A stretch of DNA of 64,000 nt from Xylophilus ampelinus (GTDB lineage: Bacteria; Pseudomonadota; Gammaproteobacteria; Burkholderiales; Burkholderiaceae_C). Shown here piece after piece: positions 8,018 through 16,951 of the stretch. The notes under the pieces were generated by a model. It had not been told where the DNA came from, did not search any database, and saw only the letters and a program-made list of their open reading frames with translations. The stretch is taken from contig NZ_QJTC01000019.1 of NCBI RefSeq assembly GCF_003217575.1, positions 1-64,000 on the forward strand. Direction: 5' to 3'. The stretch's first letter is position 1. Every line of letters starts with the position of its first letter. Both the position numbers and the translations under genes were made by a program.

Positions 8018-8611
8018 TTATTTCTTGGCGGGGCCGAAATCCACCGCGGGCGGGGTGGATATCTGGGCCTCGTTTTGCACCGTGAAGCTGGGCTTGGGCG
8101 GGTAGCCGAAGATCTTGGCGGTGAGGTTGGTGGGGAAGCTGCGGGCCTTCACGTTGTACTCCTGCACCGCCTGGATGTAGCGGTTGCGGGCCACGGTGAT
8201 ACGGTTCTCGGTGCCTTCCAGCTGCACCCGCAGGTCGCGGAAGGCCTGATTGGCCTGCAGCGTGGGGTAGTTCTCGGAGACGGCCAGGAGCCGCGAGAGG
8301 GCGCCGGTCAGCTGCGCCTGTACCTGCTGGAAGCGCTCGAAGGCCTGCGGGTCGTTCAGCGTCTCGGGCGAGATCTGGATCGAGGTGGCTTTGGCGCGCG
8401 CCTCGACCACCTTGGTGAGCGTGTCCTGCTCGAAGTTGGCCTGGCCCTTGACGGTGGCGACGATGTTGGGGATCAGGTCGGCACGGCGCTGGTACTGGTT
8501 GAGCACCTCGCTCCAGGCGGACTTGGTCTGTTCGTCGAGGCGCTGGAAGTCGTTGTAGCCGCAGCCCGAAAGGGCGAGCGTGGCGAGCAAAAGCAGGAAG
8601 AAACGGCGCAT
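8018..8611 (-). CDS. lemA: LemA family lipoprotein
   Basis: 197 residues from ATG 8611 (RRFFLLLLATLALSGCGYN), giving a lipoprotein signal with cysteine at about residue 17. The LemA signature follows: NDFQRLDEQTKSAWSEVLNQYQRRADLIPNIVATVKG, then ENYPTLQANQAFRDLR and GTENRITVARNRYIQAVQEYN, forming a long helical bundle outside the inner membrane. The frame is open further upstream but only this start gives a lipobox. It is first in the lemA-TPM-TPM operon. The function of LemA is not settled. Confidence 0.93.
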   Translation of the reverse strand: MRRFFLLLLATLALSGCGYNDFQRLDEQTKSAWSEVLNQYQRRADLIPNIVATVKGQANFEQDTLTKVVEARAKATSIQISPETLNDPQAFERFQQVQAQLTGALSRLLAVSENYPTLQANQAFRDLRVQLEGTENRITVARNRYIQAVQEYNVKARSFPTNLTAKIFGYPPKPSFTVQNEAQISTPPAVDFGPAKK

Positions 8612-8780
8612 GGAATTCACTCGTGTTGTCGAACGGGAGGGGCAGAGGATAGCGGGCGCGGGCGTACTCTGCCGTTTTCGGGCGGCGGCCGCCGCATCCA
8701 TTTGTGTCGGGTCGTCCTACACTCGTGGCCCTTGCCACCCCCCGGCGCCGCACCGCGCGCCCCGTCCACGCCCGCTGCCT

Positions 8781-9233
8781 ATGACCACCGCACCGCTCCG
8801 CGCCGCCACCGTCGGCGGCACCGCCGACGACATCGAGGCCCTTTTCTACGACGCCCTGCGCAAGGGCGACATCGCCCAGCTGATGGCCTGCTGGGCCGAC
8901 GAGGACGACATCACCTGCGTCCACCCCGGCGGCCCCCGCATGACCGGCGCCGGCGAGATCCGCGCCGCCTTCGAGGCGATGTTCGCCCACGGCACGCTGC
9001 AGGTCCGCACCGAGGGCCTGCGCCGGGTGCAGGCCCTGGCCAGCGCGGTGCATACCCTGGTCGAGCGGATCGTGCTGGACCTGCCCGACGGACGGCGCGA
9101 GGCCTGCGTGGTGGCAACCAACGTCTACCACAAGACCGCCGAGGGATGGCGCCTGGTGACCCACCACGCCAGCCTCGGCACCCCCGAGGAAGCCCAGCAC
9201 ACGCCCTTGGGTGCGGCGCCGATGTTGCACTGA
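8781..9233 (+). CDS. SnoaL-like / NTF2-fold protein
   Basis: 150 residues with the SnoaL-like (DUF4440-type) cone fold pattern: ADDIEALFYDALRKGDIAQLMACWADEDDITCVHPGG, TGAGEIRAAFEAMF, and the C-terminal strands ACVVATNVYHKTAEGWRLVTHHAS. Proteins of this type are small soluble dimers that can be enzymes or ligand binders; no catalytic assignment is possible. ATG 8781 was chosen because homologues begin a few residues before the first helix. It diverges from lemA, and the 169-bp spacer holds both promoters. Its stop lies about ten bases before repeat copy C. Confidence 0.85.
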   Translation: MTTAPLRAATVGGTADDIEALFYDALRKGDIAQLMACWADEDDITCVHPGGPRMTGAGEIRAAFEAMFAHGTLQVRTEGLRRVQALASAVHTLVERIVLDLPDGRREACVVATNVYHKTAEGWRLVTHHASLGTPEEAQHTPLGAAPMLH

Positions 9234-9243
9234 GAGAATTCTG

Positions 9244-9302
9244 AATAAAAAGTGCCTGCAGCCGGCGTCCGGCGCCGACTACATGCTATGAATTATGTAG
9301 CG
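9244..9302 (+). repeat. Dispersed intergenic repeat, copy C
   Basis: AATAAAAAGTGCCTGCAG, CCGGCGTCCGGCGCCG, then ATGCTATGAATTATGTAGC. This is the clearest copy of the family. The start codon of the following hydrolase (9288) lies inside its TAGCTAT-type right arm. Confidence 0.7.
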
Positions 9303-10382
9303 CCTGTCTGGTTGCCCGGCGGCCATCTGCAAACCATCTGGGCCGCCCTCTACGGCCACCGCGGCCCCGGTACGCCGCCGGCCTACCGGCGCGAGCGCTG
9401 GGACACGGCGGACGGGGATTTCGTGGACCTGGATTTCGCGGTCGGGGCAGGGGCGGCAGCGGCTGCCGGGCACGCCTCGACATCCTGGTCGGGCACTGCG
9501 GTGGCGTCCGCGTCGACATGGGTCTTCCCGTCGCCCGCATCCGCCGAGGCCACCACGGCGCCGACGGCCGACGACCGTCCGCTTCTAGTCCTGTTCCACG
9601 GCCTGGAAGGCTCCTCGCGCAGCCACTATGCCGAGACCTTCGCCGCCATTGCCGCGGCGCGCGGCTGGGACTACGTGGTGCCGCATTTCCGCGGCTGCGG
9701 CGGCACGCTGAACCTGGCGCCGCGTGCCTACCACTCGGGCGACTTCGGCGAGATCGGCTGGATCCTGGAGCGGCTGCGCGCGGGCCGCGGCCGGCCGCTG
9801 CTGGCGGTCGGCATCTCGCTCGGCGGCAACGCGCTGCTGCGCTGGACGCAGGAGGCGGGCGAGGGCGCCGCCCGCACCGTGGCGGCCGTCGCCTCGGTCT
9901 GCGCGCCGCTGGACCTGGCGGCCGGCGCCGCCGCCATCGGCCGCGGCTTCGGCCGGTACGTCTACACCCGCATGTTTCTGGCGAGCATGAAGCCCAAGGC
10001 GCTCGCCAAGCTGGCCCAGCACCCGGGCCTGTTCGACGGCGAGGTCCTGCGCGCCGCCCGCGACCTGCACGCCTTCGACGACGTCTTCACCGCGCCGCTG
10101 CACGGCTTTCGCAACGCGGAGGACTACTGGCGCCGTTGCTCCGCCGGCCCGCACCTGGGGGCGATCCGGGTGCCGGCACTGGTGCTGAACGCCGCCAACG
10201 ACCCGTTCGTGCCCGTCGCCTCGCTGCCGCCGCCGCCGGGCGATGCACGGGCACCGGTCACGCTCTGGCGGCCCGCGACCGGTGGCCACGTCGGGTTTCC
10301 GGCGGGCGCACCGCCGGGGCATGTGCGGGCGATGCCGGAGGCGGTGGCCGGCTGGCTCGCGGGGCAGTTGGCGGCGCGCTGA
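9288..10382 (+). CDS. YheT-family alpha/beta hydrolase
   Basis: 364 residues. The family start PVWLPGGHLQTIWAAL is followed by the hydrolase core: FHGLEGSSRSHY, then HFRGCGG with an acyl-binding loop, the nucleophile elbow GISLGGN (Ser), the acid in NAANDPFVP (Asp) and the base in GGHVGFP (His). It is probably a cytoplasmic esterase/lipase of unknown substrate. Between the second and third strands there is an unusual Ala/Ser/Thr-rich insertion (about residues 50-95) not present in typical members. ATG 9288 lies within repeat copy C, so the first five codons are repeat-derived or repeat-overlapping. Confidence 0.9.
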   Translation: MNYVAPVWLPGGHLQTIWAALYGHRGPGTPPAYRRERWDTADGDFVDLDFAVGAGAAAAAGHASTSWSGTAVASASTWVFPSPASAEATTAPTADDRPLLVLFHGLEGSSRSHYAETFAAIAAARGWDYVVPHFRGCGGTLNLAPRAYHSGDFGEIGWILERLRAGRGRPLLAVGISLGGNALLRWTQEAGEGAARTVAAVASVCAPLDLAAGAAAIGRGFGRYVYTRMFLASMKPKALAKLAQHPGLFDGEVLRAARDLHAFDDVFTAPLHGFRNAEDYWRRCSAGPHLGAIRVPALVLNAANDPFVPVASLPPPPGDARAPVTLWRPATGGHVGFPAGAPPGHVRAMPEAVAGWLAGQLAAR

Positions 10383-10447
10383 GGTCCGCCAGCGCCCTGC
10401 AGCCATCTGATGCCGCCGCGCCCCGGCCCGCTGCCGATAATGGTCCG

Positions 10448-11014
10448 ATGGACGACATCGTGAAGCAGGCCATCGCCAAGTGGCCCAACGTACCCGACTG
10501 CTACGGCTGGCTGGGCCTGGACGCCCGGGGCCGGTGGTTCATGCGCGACGACGGCGCCCAGGCGGCGGGGCCGTTCGCCGGGCCGGGCGCGACCGAGGCC
10601 AGCCGCGGCGCGCTGCTGCGGCACGAGCAGCTGGTCGGCTTCATCCAGCGCAACTACGAGGCCGATGCCGACGGCCGCTGGTTCTTCCAGAACGGGCCGC
10701 AGCGGGTCTATGTCGAGCTGGCGGCAACGCCCTACGTCTGGCGCGTGGCCGAGGGCCTGGCGGTGAGCGCCCACACGGGCACGCCGGCCCGGGTGCGGCG
10801 CTGCCTGGTCGACGAGCAGGGACGCGTCTACCTCGACACCCACATCGGCTTCGGCCTGGTGCATTCGCTCGACATGGCGCTGGTCGGCGACGCGGTGGAG
10901 CAGGGCCTCTGGGTGCCGCAGGAGGTGCGGTCGGCGGATCTGCCGCAGCGCTTCGGCTACATCCCCAGCCCTGCGAAACAGCCCTCCCCCAAGCGCACCG
11001 GCATACCCGGGTAA
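10448..11014 (+). CDS. DUF2946-type conserved protein
   Basis: 188 residues, soluble. The sequence starts DDIVKQAIAKWPNVPDCYGWLGLDARGRW and has a central FIQRNYEADADGRWFFQNGPQRVYVEL and VWRVAEG. I recognise this as a small family conserved in Comamonadaceae that databases label DUF2946; the DUF number is from memory. The Trp/Tyr-rich YGWLGLD and WFFQNGPQRVY blocks are conserved, but nothing suggests catalysis. Start ATG 10448 follows the hydrolase stop by 65 bases on the same strand, so the two may be cotranscribed. A strong terminator follows at 11031. Confidence 0.72.
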   Translation: MDDIVKQAIAKWPNVPDCYGWLGLDARGRWFMRDDGAQAAGPFAGPGATEASRGALLRHEQLVGFIQRNYEADADGRWFFQNGPQRVYVELAATPYVWRVAEGLAVSAHTGTPARVRRCLVDEQGRVYLDTHIGFGLVHSLDMALVGDAVEQGLWVPQEVRSADLPQRFGYIPSPAKQPSPKRTGIPG

Positions 11015-11030
11015 ACAGCGGTCGCCCATG

Positions 11031-11058
11031 AAAAAGCCGGTCGCAAGACCGGCTTTTT
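11031..11058 (+). terminator. Rho-independent terminator
   Basis: A perfect 12-base inverted repeat AAAAAGCCGGTC / GACCGGCTTTTT with a GCAA tetraloop and a T run. It ends the hydrolase/DUF2946 transcript and, being symmetric with A and T runs on both sides, could also work for minus-strand traffic leaving the cytochrome gene. Confidence 0.9.
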
Positions 11059-11080
11059 CCCCAACCCCGTCCCGCACGCC

Positions 11081-11182
11081 GCTCCCCCCTCAGGGATGCC
11101 GCGGATCCGGCTCCGCCGGTCCGCCGGCATCGCCCCCTCGCAGGGGGAAGGCGAAGACGCGGAGCGCGCAGCCTGGGGGTGG
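11081..11182 (-). repeat. Second dispersed repeat family, copy 1
   Basis: CAGGGATGCCGCGGATCCGG, CGCCGGTCCGCCGGCATCGC, then CCCCTCGCAGGGGGAAGGCG and a GCCTGGGGG end. It aligns end to end with 28258-28360. It lies directly after the stop codon of the minus-strand cytochrome gene (stop at 11186-11188). Confidence 0.6.
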
Positions 11183-11185
11183 TCT

Positions 11186-12055
11186 CTACTTGACCGCCGC
11201 CGCCATGTATTCGACCACGGCGCGGATTTCGGCATCCGACGCCTGGGTGCCGCCGCGCGGCGGCATCGCGCCCTTGCCGGCGATGGCGATCCTGGTCATG
11301 CCGTCGATGCCGTCCTTCAGGCGCTCGGCCCAGGCGGCCTTGTCGCCGAACTTGGGCGCACCGGCGACGCCGGCGGCATGGCACAGCTGGCAGGCCTGCT
11401 TGTAGAGCGCCTCGCCGGTCGCGGCGACCGGCACGGGGGCCGGCGTGGTGACGGTGGCTGCTGCGGTGGCGGCCGCGGCGGGCGCGACAGGTGCCGCCGC
11501 CATCGGAGCCGCAGTTGCAGCCGCGGGGGCGGCGCCGTCTGCGGCCGCTGCCGGGGCTGCCGCACGGTCGGGCACCGGGAACGTGGCGCCGGCCGCGTTG
11601 GCCATGTAGACCACCGCACGACCGATTTCCACGTCGTCGAAATCGCCGCCGCCCTGGGGCGCCATCGCGCCCTTGCCCGCCAGGGCCGAATGCAGCAGCG
11701 CGTCGTAGCCTGTCTTGATGCGGGCGGCCCAGGCGCCGGCGTCGCCGAACTTGGGAGCGCCGGCCACGCCCGCGCCGTGGCAGGTCACGCACTGGGCCTT
11801 GAAGACTTCCTCGCCGCCCTTGAGCGGGCGGTTGGCGTCGCGGATCTCCACCGTGCCGACGCGCTGGATTCGGGCGTCGGCCGCCTTGGCGAGGTCGCCG
11901 GCGCCGGCGGCGGGCTTGTTGGCGGACACCACGAACATCACCAGGCCGATGATGATGAAGATCGGGATCACGAACGAGAAAAACACCGTGATCAACAACT
12001 GCTTCGGATTCTTGACCGGGCCGCTGTGGACTTCTTCCTGGATGGTGTCGATCAT
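11186..12055 (-). CDS. Membrane-anchored diheme cytochrome c5 family protein
   Basis: 289 residues. An N-terminal transmembrane anchor (about 20-43, LLITVFFSFVIPIFIIIGLVM) places two heme c domains in the periplasm. The heme motifs are CVTCH at 89-93 and CQLCH at 222-226. Each is followed by the same pattern, G-V-A-G-A-P-K-F-G-D, AW, and AGKGAM-P with the axial methionine, so the two domains are a tandem duplication. They are joined by an Ala/Pro/Thr-rich linker of about 50 residues. The likely role is electron transfer to terminal oxidases. The 233 bases upstream to 12288 contain GC-rich sequence and the hairpin at 12212 but no gene. Confidence 0.92.
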   Translation of the reverse strand: MIDTIQEEVHSGPVKNPKQLLITVFFSFVIPIFIIIGLVMFVVSANKPAAGAGDLAKAADARIQRVGTVEIRDANRPLKGGEEVFKAQCVTCHGAGVAGAPKFGDAGAWAARIKTGYDALLHSALAGKGAMAPQGGGDFDDVEIGRAVVYMANAAGATFPVPDRAAAPAAAADGAAPAAATAAPMAAAPVAPAAAATAAATVTTPAPVPVAATGEALYKQACQLCHAAGVAGAPKFGDKAAWAERLKDGIDGMTRIAIAGKGAMPPRGGTQASDAEIRAVVEYMAAAVK

Positions 12056-12211
12056 GGCGTCCTCAATATGGATCGGGGGCTTTGAAAAATCAACCTTTCA
12101 TTATAGACAGCGACCCCCCAAAACGCCCCCTTTTGGCGCCCTCTGCGGGTCTCCCCCAGGGTGCGCGCACCCCGGGCCGGCAGGGGCGAAAGCCGCCGTG
12201 CCGGACATGGA

Positions 12212-12234
12212 AACGCCGGCACGGGGCCGGCGTT
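12212..12234 (-). terminator. Possible terminator of the RND efflux operon
   Basis: An inverted repeat AACGCCGGC / GCCGGCGTT with a five-base loop lies 55 bases after the outer-membrane-channel stop. The T run after it on the minus strand is weak (TTTCC), so termination may be partial. Confidence 0.4.
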
Positions 12235-12288
12235 CCAGGGGGAGACGACACCTGCATCCGGCCGTCGCCGGGAGCAGGCCAAGCGCGG

Positions 12289-13788
12289 TCAGCGCGTGGC
12301 GGTCGGCGCGCCCGGTGCCGCCGCGGCCACCGGCACCGCGGGCGGCTCGGTCCAGCCGCCGCCCAGCACCCGGTACAGCGTCACCTGGTTTTGCAGCTGC
12401 AGCAGGCGCGTCTGCACCGCCAGTTGCTGCGCGGTGAAGAGCGAGCGCTGGGCGTCGAGCAGGTCGAGGTAGCTGGAGACGCCGTTCTTGTAGCGCAGGT
12501 CCGAGAGGTTGAGCCGGATCGATTCGGCCCGGGCCTGGGCCTGCTGGGCGCGAAGCTGCTCGCCCAGCGTGGCCCGTCCGGCCAGCGCGTCGGCCACTTC
12601 GCGGAAGGCGGTTTGGATGCTCTTCTCGTACTGCGCCACCGCGATGTCGCGCCCGGCGGTGGCCGAGGCCAGGCCGGCCCGGTTGCGGCCGGCGTCGAAG
12701 ATCGGCAGCAGCAGCTGCGGCGCCAGGGTGAAGCCCCAGGAGCCGCTCTTGAACAAGCCGTCGAGTTCGCTGCTGGAGGTGCCGGCCTGGGCGGTGAGCG
12801 CGATCCGGGGAAAGAAGGCCGCGCGCGCCGCGCCGATGTTGGCGTTGGCGGCCAGCAGCTGCTGCTCCGACTGGCGGATGTCCGGTCGGTTGACCAGCAG
12901 CTCCGACGGCAGCCCGGCGGGCAAGTCGGCCAGCTGGGGCGCATCGGCCAGGCGCAGGCGGGCGGTTTCGGCGCGCAGGTCCTCGGGCAGCGACTGGCCC
13001 AGCAGCAGCACCAGGGCGTTCTCGTCCTGGGCGCGCTGGCGCAGCTGCTGCGCCAGGGTGGCGCGGGCGGTCTCGGTCAGCGACTCCGCCTGGCGAAAGT
13101 CCAGCTCCGAGGCGACGCCGTTGTCGAGTCGCAGCCTGGTCAGGCGGATCGACTCCTCCCGCGTGGCGACGGTGCGGCGCGACAGGTCGATCAGCTCCTC
13201 GTCGGCCAGCAGCGCCAGCCAGCCGTTGGCGACGGCCGAGACCAGGCTGATCTGCGCGGCCTTGCGGCCCTCGTCGCTCGCCAGGTACTGGGCCAGCGCC
13301 TGCTCCTTCAGGCTGGAGAGCCGGCCGAAGAAGTCGATCTCCCAGGCGCTGACGGCCAGGCCGACGCTGAAGGAGTTGGTCAGGTTGCCGTTGACGACGT
13401 TCGGCGCCCGTTGCGCGGTCGACGACAGGTTGACCGCCGGGAACAGGTTGGCGCGCTGGATCTGGTACTGCGCCCGCACCTGCTCGACGTTGAGCATCGC
13501 CAGCCGCAGGTCGCGGTTGTTGTCGAGCGCCAGGCCGATCAGGCGGCGCAGCCGCTCGTCGGCGAAGTAGTCCTGCCACGGCAGGTCGGCGGCGCGGGCC
13601 TCCGGGGCCTGCGAAGTGCCGGCGGCGGCGAATGCCACGTTCGACGGCCAGTCTGCCGCCACCGGCGCCTCGGGTCGTTCGTAGGCCGGGATCATGCTGC
13701 AGCCGGCCAGCAGCACGGCGGCCGCCAGCAGGCCCAGCGAAAGGGGCGCGCGCGACACCCGGCGATCAGACTTGTTCATCGTTGGCAT
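12289..13788 (-). CDS. Efflux outer-membrane channel (OprM/NodT family)
   Basis: 499 residues, the outer-membrane duct of the RND pump encoded just upstream. A lipobox LLAGC near residue 28 anchors it. Two OEP repeats follow, with family landmarks WQDYFADERLRRLIGLALDNNRDL, then WEIDFFGRL, LPAGLPSELLVNRPDIRQSEQQLLAANANIG and LTAQAG. I chose ATG 13788 because a GGGGGGCGG site lies just before it. That start overlaps the end of the permease gene by 23 bases, so the two are coupled. ATG 13779 is a possible alternative. Confidence 0.92.
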   Translation of the reverse strand: MPTMNKSDRRVSRAPLSLGLLAAAVLLAGCSMIPAYERPEAPVAADWPSNVAFAAAGTSQAPEARAADLPWQDYFADERLRRLIGLALDNNRDLRLAMLNVEQVRAQYQIQRANLFPAVNLSSTAQRAPNVVNGNLTNSFSVGLAVSAWEIDFFGRLSSLKEQALAQYLASDEGRKAAQISLVSAVANGWLALLADEELIDLSRRTVATREESIRLTRLRLDNGVASELDFRQAESLTETARATLAQQLRQRAQDENALVLLLGQSLPEDLRAETARLRLADAPQLADLPAGLPSELLVNRPDIRQSEQQLLAANANIGAARAAFFPRIALTAQAGTSSSELDGLFKSGSWGFTLAPQLLLPIFDAGRNRAGLASATAGRDIAVAQYEKSIQTAFREVADALAGRATLGEQLRAQQAQARAESIRLNLSDLRYKNGVSSYLDLLDAQRSLFTAQQLAVQTRLLQLQNQVTLYRVLGGGWTEPPAVPVAAAAPGAPTATR

Positions 13789-16700
13789 GGCCGCCCCCCA
13801 TTCCCGCATGCTTGGCATGCTCTTCATACATGTGTTGCTGGCGCTTGCTGCCCCTGAAGAAGGAGCGCACCACCACGAAGAAAACCGGCACGAAGAACAC
13901 CGCCAGCACCGTGCCGGTCAGCATGCCGCCGATCACGCCGGTGCCGATGGCCCGCTGGCTGGCCGAGCCCGCGCCCGATGCCAGGAACAGCGGCACCACG
14001 CCCAGCATGAAGGCCATCGAGGTCATCACGATCGGGCGGAACCGCAGGTGGGCCGCCTCGAGCGCCGACTCGACCACGCCCTTGCCGGTCGCCTGCAGGT
14101 CCTTCGCGAACTCGATGATCAGAATCGCGTTCTTCGCCGACAGGCCGATGATGGTGATCAGCCCCACCTGGAAGTAGACGTCGGCGTTGTACTTGCGCAG
14201 CAGGGTGCCGAGCACCACGCCCAGCACGCCGAGCGGCACCACCAGCAGCACCGCCACCGGGATCGACCAGCTCTCGTAGAGCGCGGCCAGGCACAGGAAC
14301 ACCGCCAGGATCGAGAAGCCGTAGAGGATGAAGGCCTGCGAGCCCGCCAGCTTTTCCTCGCGCGAGATGCCGCTCCATTCGAAGCCGAAGCCCGCGGGCA
14401 GCTTCTGCGCGATCTTCTCCATCGCCAGCAGGGCGTCGCCGCTGCTGTAGCCGGGGGCGGCGTCGCCCTCGATCCGCATCGCCGGGTAGCCGTTGTAGCG
14501 CACCGTCTGCATCGGGCCGGCTTCCCAGCGTGTCGTCGCGAAGGCCGACAGCGGCACCGGCTGGCCCTGCGCGTTGGCCGCGTTCAGGCGCAGGATGTCG
14601 TCGGGCTGCATCCGCTCGGACGCCTCGGCCTGCACCACCACCCGCTGCAGCCGTCCGTTGTTCGGGAAGTCGTTGATATAGGCCGAGCCGAGGTTGGCCG
14701 AGATCGTCTGGTTGATCGAGGCGAAGCTCACGCCCAGGGCGTTGGCCTTGTCGCGGTCGATCTCCAGCCGCAGCTGCGGCGCGTCCTCGATGCCGTTGGG
14801 CCGCACCTGCGCCAGGGCCGGGTCCTTCGACGCCATGCCCAGCACTTGGTTGCGCGCGGCGACCAGGGCTTCGTGGCTGTTGCCGGCGCGGTCCTGCAGC
14901 ATGAACTTGAAGCCGGTGCCGGTGCCCAGTTCGGGAATCGCGGGCGGCGACAGCGGGTAGATGAAGGCGTCGCGGATGCCCGAGAGCGCTCCGAAGGCGC
15001 GGCCGGCCAGGGCGGAGGCCGAATTGCCGGCCTCCTTGCGTTCGTCCCAGGGCTTGAGCGTCACGAAGGCGAGCGCCGCGTTCTGGCCCTGGCCCGAGAA
15101 GCTGAAGCCCAGCACGCCGACCATGCTGGCCACCTCGGGTTGCTTCAGCATGAAGCCCTCGACCTGCTCCATCACCGCCACCGCGCGCTGCTGGGTCGCC
15201 CCCGGCGGCAGCTGCACGTTCACGATGATGTTGCCCTGGTCCTCGTTGGGCAGGAAGCCGCTGGGCAGGCGCAGGTACAGCACGCCCACCACGCCGAGCA
15301 GCAGCAGGTAGACGATGGCCGAGCGGCCGGTACGGCGCAGCATCCGCGACACGAAGCCTTCGTAGCGCTTGGCGCCACGGCTGAAATGGCGGTTGAACCA
15401 GCCGAAGAAACCGCTCTTCTCATGGTGGTGCCCGGCCTCGACCGGTTTGAGCAGCGTGGCGCAGAGCGCCGGCGTGAGCGACAGGGCCAGGAAGGCCGAG
15501 AACGCGATCGAGGTCGCCATCACCACCGAGAACTGCCGGTAGATGTTGCCGACCGAGCCGGAGAAGAAGGCCAGCGGGATGAACACCGCGATCAGCACCA
15601 CGGTCACGCCGACGATGGCCCCCGAGATCTGCGACATCGCCTTGCGCGTGGCCTCCAGCGGCGGCAGGCCTTCCTCGCTCATGATCCGCTCCACGTTCTC
15701 CACCACCACGATCGCATCGTCCACCACGATGCCGATCACCAGCACCATGCCGAACATCGTCAGCACGTTGATCGACAGGCCGAGCGCCAGCATCACCGCC
15801 ACCGTGCCGGTGAGGGTCACCGGCACCACGATGGTCGGGATGATCGTGTAGCGCCAGTTCTGCAGGAACAGGAACATCACCAGGAACACCAGCACGATGG
15901 CTTCGACCAGCGTGTGCGCCACCTGGGTGATCGAGATCTGCACGAACTCGGAGCTGTCGTACGGGATCTGCCACTTCACGCCGGAGGGGAAGAATTTCTC
16001 GAGTTCGACCATGCGCGCGCGCACCGCCTTGGCCACGCCGAGCGCGTTGCCGGTGGGGGTGAGTTGCACGCCCATGCCGACCGCCGGCTTGCCGTTCAAG
16101 CGGGCCGAGGTGGCATAGGCCTGCGCGCCCAGCTCGACACGGGCCACGTCCCTCAGCCTGACGGTAGCGCCGTTGGTGTTGGCGCGCAGCACGATGTTGC
16201 CGAACTGCTCGGGCGAGGTGAGCTGGCCCGACACCACCACCGTGGCGGAGATCGCCTGCTCGGCGATGTTGGGCAGGTCGCCGATCGAGCCGGCCGAGAC
16301 CTGCGCGTTCTGCGCGGTGATCGCGCTGGTGACGTCGGCCACCGACAGGTTCAGGCCGGTCAGCTTGGTCGGGTCGATCCAGATGCGCATGGCGCGCTCG
16401 GTACCGAAGAGCTGGACCTGGCCGACGCCGTCGATCCGCTGCAGCTCGGGCACCAGATTGCGGGATGCGTAGTCGCCCAGATTGATCACGTCCTGCGCCG
16501 GATCGTCCGACGACAGCATCATGAACAGCAGGAAGTTGTTGCGCGACTTGTCGACCCGCACGCCCTGCTGCGTCACCGCGGAGGGCAGCCGGGGCGTGGC
16601 GCGGGACAGGCGGTTCTGCACGTCCACCTGGGCCAGGTCGGGGTTGGTGCCGGGCGCGAAGCTGAGCGTGATCGAGCCGGTGCCGTTGGCCTGGGCCACC

Positions 16701-16939
16701 GTCTCCATGTAGAGCAGGCCGGGCGAGCCGTTCATCTCGCGCTCGATCACCGCCAGTACGCTGTCTTCGAGCGTCTTGGCCGAGGCGCCGGGGTAGGTGG
16801 CGTTGACCACCACCGCGGGTGGCGCGACCGCCGGGTATTGCGCGATCGGCAGCTGCGTGACCGCGACGCCGCCTGCCACCAGCAGGAAAAGGGCGATCAC
16901 CCAGGCGAAGATCGGCCTGTCGATAAAGAACTTTGCCAT
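13766..16939 (-). CDS. RND multidrug efflux permease (AcrB/MexB, HAE1 family)
   Basis: 1057 residues, the expected AcrB length. This is a proton-driven inner-membrane transporter with 12 helices. It starts with AKFFIDRPIFAWVIAL. The proton-relay pair is in TM4 (VIGIVVDDAIVVVENVERIM), and the relay lysine region is GLSAKNAILIIEFAKDL. Two large periplasmic loops with the porter domains (e.g. SSDDPAQDVINLGDYASRNL) are intact. The gene is 12 bases after the adaptor gene and overlaps the channel gene. Together with the TetR regulator it forms an AcrAB-OprM/TtgABC-type system, so hydrophobic drugs, solvents or plant phenolics are likely substrates. Confidence 0.97.
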   Translation of the reverse strand: MAKFFIDRPIFAWVIALFLLVAGGVAVTQLPIAQYPAVAPPAVVVNATYPGASAKTLEDSVLAVIEREMNGSPGLLYMETVAQANGTGSITLSFAPGTNPDLAQVDVQNRLSRATPRLPSAVTQQGVRVDKSRNNFLLFMMLSSDDPAQDVINLGDYASRNLVPELQRIDGVGQVQLFGTERAMRIWIDPTKLTGLNLSVADVTSAITAQNAQVSAGSIGDLPNIAEQAISATVVVSGQLTSPEQFGNIVLRANTNGATVRLRDVARVELGAQAYATSARLNGKPAVGMGVQLTPTGNALGVAKAVRARMVELEKFFPSGVKWQIPYDSSEFVQISITQVAHTLVEAIVLVFLVMFLFLQNWRYTIIPTIVVPVTLTGTVAVMLALGLSINVLTMFGMVLVIGIVVDDAIVVVENVERIMSEEGLPPLEATRKAMSQISGAIVGVTVVLIAVFIPLAFFSGSVGNIYRQFSVVMATSIAFSAFLALSLTPALCATLLKPVEAGHHHEKSGFFGWFNRHFSRGAKRYEGFVSRMLRRTGRSAIVYLLLLGVVGVLYLRLPSGFLPNEDQGNIIVNVQLPPGATQQRAVAVMEQVEGFMLKQPEVASMVGVLGFSFSGQGQNAALAFVTLKPWDERKEAGNSASALAGRAFGALSGIRDAFIYPLSPPAIPELGTGTGFKFMLQDRAGNSHEALVAARNQVLGMASKDPALAQVRPNGIEDAPQLRLEIDRDKANALGVSFASINQTISANLGSAYINDFPNNGRLQRVVVQAEASERMQPDDILRLNAANAQGQPVPLSAFATTRWEAGPMQTVRYNGYPAMRIEGDAAPGYSSGDALLAMEKIAQKLPAGFGFEWSGISREEKLAGSQAFILYGFSILAVFLCLAALYESWSIPVAVLLVVPLGVLGVVLGTLLRKYNADVYFQVGLITIIGLSAKNAILIIEFAKDLQATGKGVVESALEAAHLRFRPIVMTSMAFMLGVVPLFLASGAGSASQRAIGTGVIGGMLTGTVLAVFFVPVFFVVVRSFFRGSKRQQHMYEEHAKHAGMGGGHANDEQV

Positions 16940-16951
16940 CGGTGCCGCTCC

